Source of the DNA: CBDUMN01 sp965368335
GTDB lineage: Bacteria; Pseudomonadota; Alphaproteobacteria; Rhodospirillales; JAPHRK01
Assembly: GCA_965368335.1 (NCBI GenBank)
Contig: CBDUMN010000022.1
Location: forward strand, 1 to 42,890
Reading direction: 5' to 3'
Length of the DNA: 42,890 bases
The number at the start of each line of letters is the position of its first letter. Within the stretch, counting starts at the first letter, position 1. The notes under the pieces were generated by a model that ran no database searches, was not told the DNA's origin, and was given only the letters and a program-made list of their open reading frames with translations. Below are positions 42,681-42,890 of the stretch, piece by piece. A program made the translations under genes and the position numbers.

Positions 42681-42890
42681 GCTCACCTCCAACCGCATGG
42701 CGTTGAATTACTTTGAACCGATTTTCGTCATGGGTTTTAAACCAATCCCTTGCCAGAAGAACTAACCTTCCCCTGTTGGAAATATCCTTTTCAGTATCCT
42801 GCTGAAAGTCATAGTGGATGTGACTTTCGTTTCGCCTAGCTGTGGAGTCTCGATAGGTTGTTCTGATCCAGCCCAGTTCGACTGATGGGC
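42673..42890 (-). CDS. 3' part of a gene upstream of the RT, cut by the window edge (candidate retron effector)
   Basis: A frame without stops runs from the window edge to TAA at 42675-42673, giving at least 71 residues. Its end overlaps the RT start by eight bases (ATGAGTAA), as in operons with coupled translation. The visible tail is hydrophilic, with HIHYDFQQDTEKDISN and RGRLVLLARDWFKTHDEN near the end; I do not recognise a domain. In Sen2/Eco9-type retrons the toxin rcaT lies between msr-msd and the RT, so this is the position of an effector. The gene starts outside the window and has the same lower GC content as the RT. Confidence 0.6.
   Translation of the reverse strand, partial: PSVELGWIRTTYRDSTARRNESHIHYDFQQDTEKDISNRGRLVLLARDWFKTHDENRFKVIQRHAVGGEHE

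Noticed and set aside
42673..42890. Identification of the partial gene as PtuB-type HNH nuclease (Ec78-like retron)
   Set aside because: No HNH motif is visible in the part present and the RT resembles the St85 group instead; left as unknown effector.

Overview
The window reads as chromosomal DNA of a free-living alphaproteobacterium, most likely a Rhodospirillales-type organism. The evidence is a class I lysyl-tRNA synthetase, a short PutA without a DNA-binding domain, a FabI next to a MaoC/phosphotransacetylase fusion, several LivFGHM-type and acyl-CoA genes, a GC-rich gene style, and short dispersed palindromic repeats of the kind common in this group. No rRNA, tRNA, CRISPR array, IS element or integrase was seen.

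Layout. (1) 94-701: a two-gene toxin-antitoxin module (Doc toxin, AbrB/MazE-like antitoxin) with a palindromic operator in its promoter. (2) 778-4469: FabI-type reductase and MaoC-PTA fusion on the minus strand, then on the plus strand an AEC-family permease and a small ABM-domain protein. (3) 4767-10900: a plus-strand run of hemP, a TonB-receptor-type beta-barrel that appears to have no plug domain, a Tat-exported NitT/TauT-like binding protein, its ABC permease and ATPase, and NnrS. This looks like an uncharacterised uptake locus. (4) 10897-21102: a DinG/XPD-like Fe-S helicase, a structured AT-rich gap, a 417-residue protein I do not recognise, PutA, a GT4 glycosyltransferase and LysK. (5) 21208-24690: two convergent membrane histidine kinases without a partner regulator.

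(6) 24808-32703: one apparent minus-strand operon. It runs from a promoter with a LiuR-like operator through a MerR regulator, a hotdog thioesterase, LivH, LivM, LivG, LivF, an acyl-CoA synthetase and a periplasmic binding protein, and ends at a strong intrinsic terminator. Import, CoA activation and CoA release are thus encoded together. (7) 32709-41720: crotonase and TetR genes diverge around a palindromic operator. The plus-strand genes then encode a PaaG-like isomerase, an AtuA-like protein, a biotin-dependent acyl-CoA carboxylase in three genes (biotin carboxylase, BCCP, carboxyltransferase) and an isovaleryl-CoA-dehydrogenase-like enzyme. Together (6) and (7) look like uptake and breakdown of branched-chain acids: leucine/isovalerate type, or acyclic terpenoid type.

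(8) 41730-42890: a clearly lower-GC segment carrying a retron-type reverse transcriptase and, overlapping its start, the 3' end of another gene cut by the window edge. The RT resembles the St85/Sen2 group, in which a toxin/effector gene lies between the msr-msd RNA and the RT. The rest of this putative anti-phage retron would lie just beyond position 42890.
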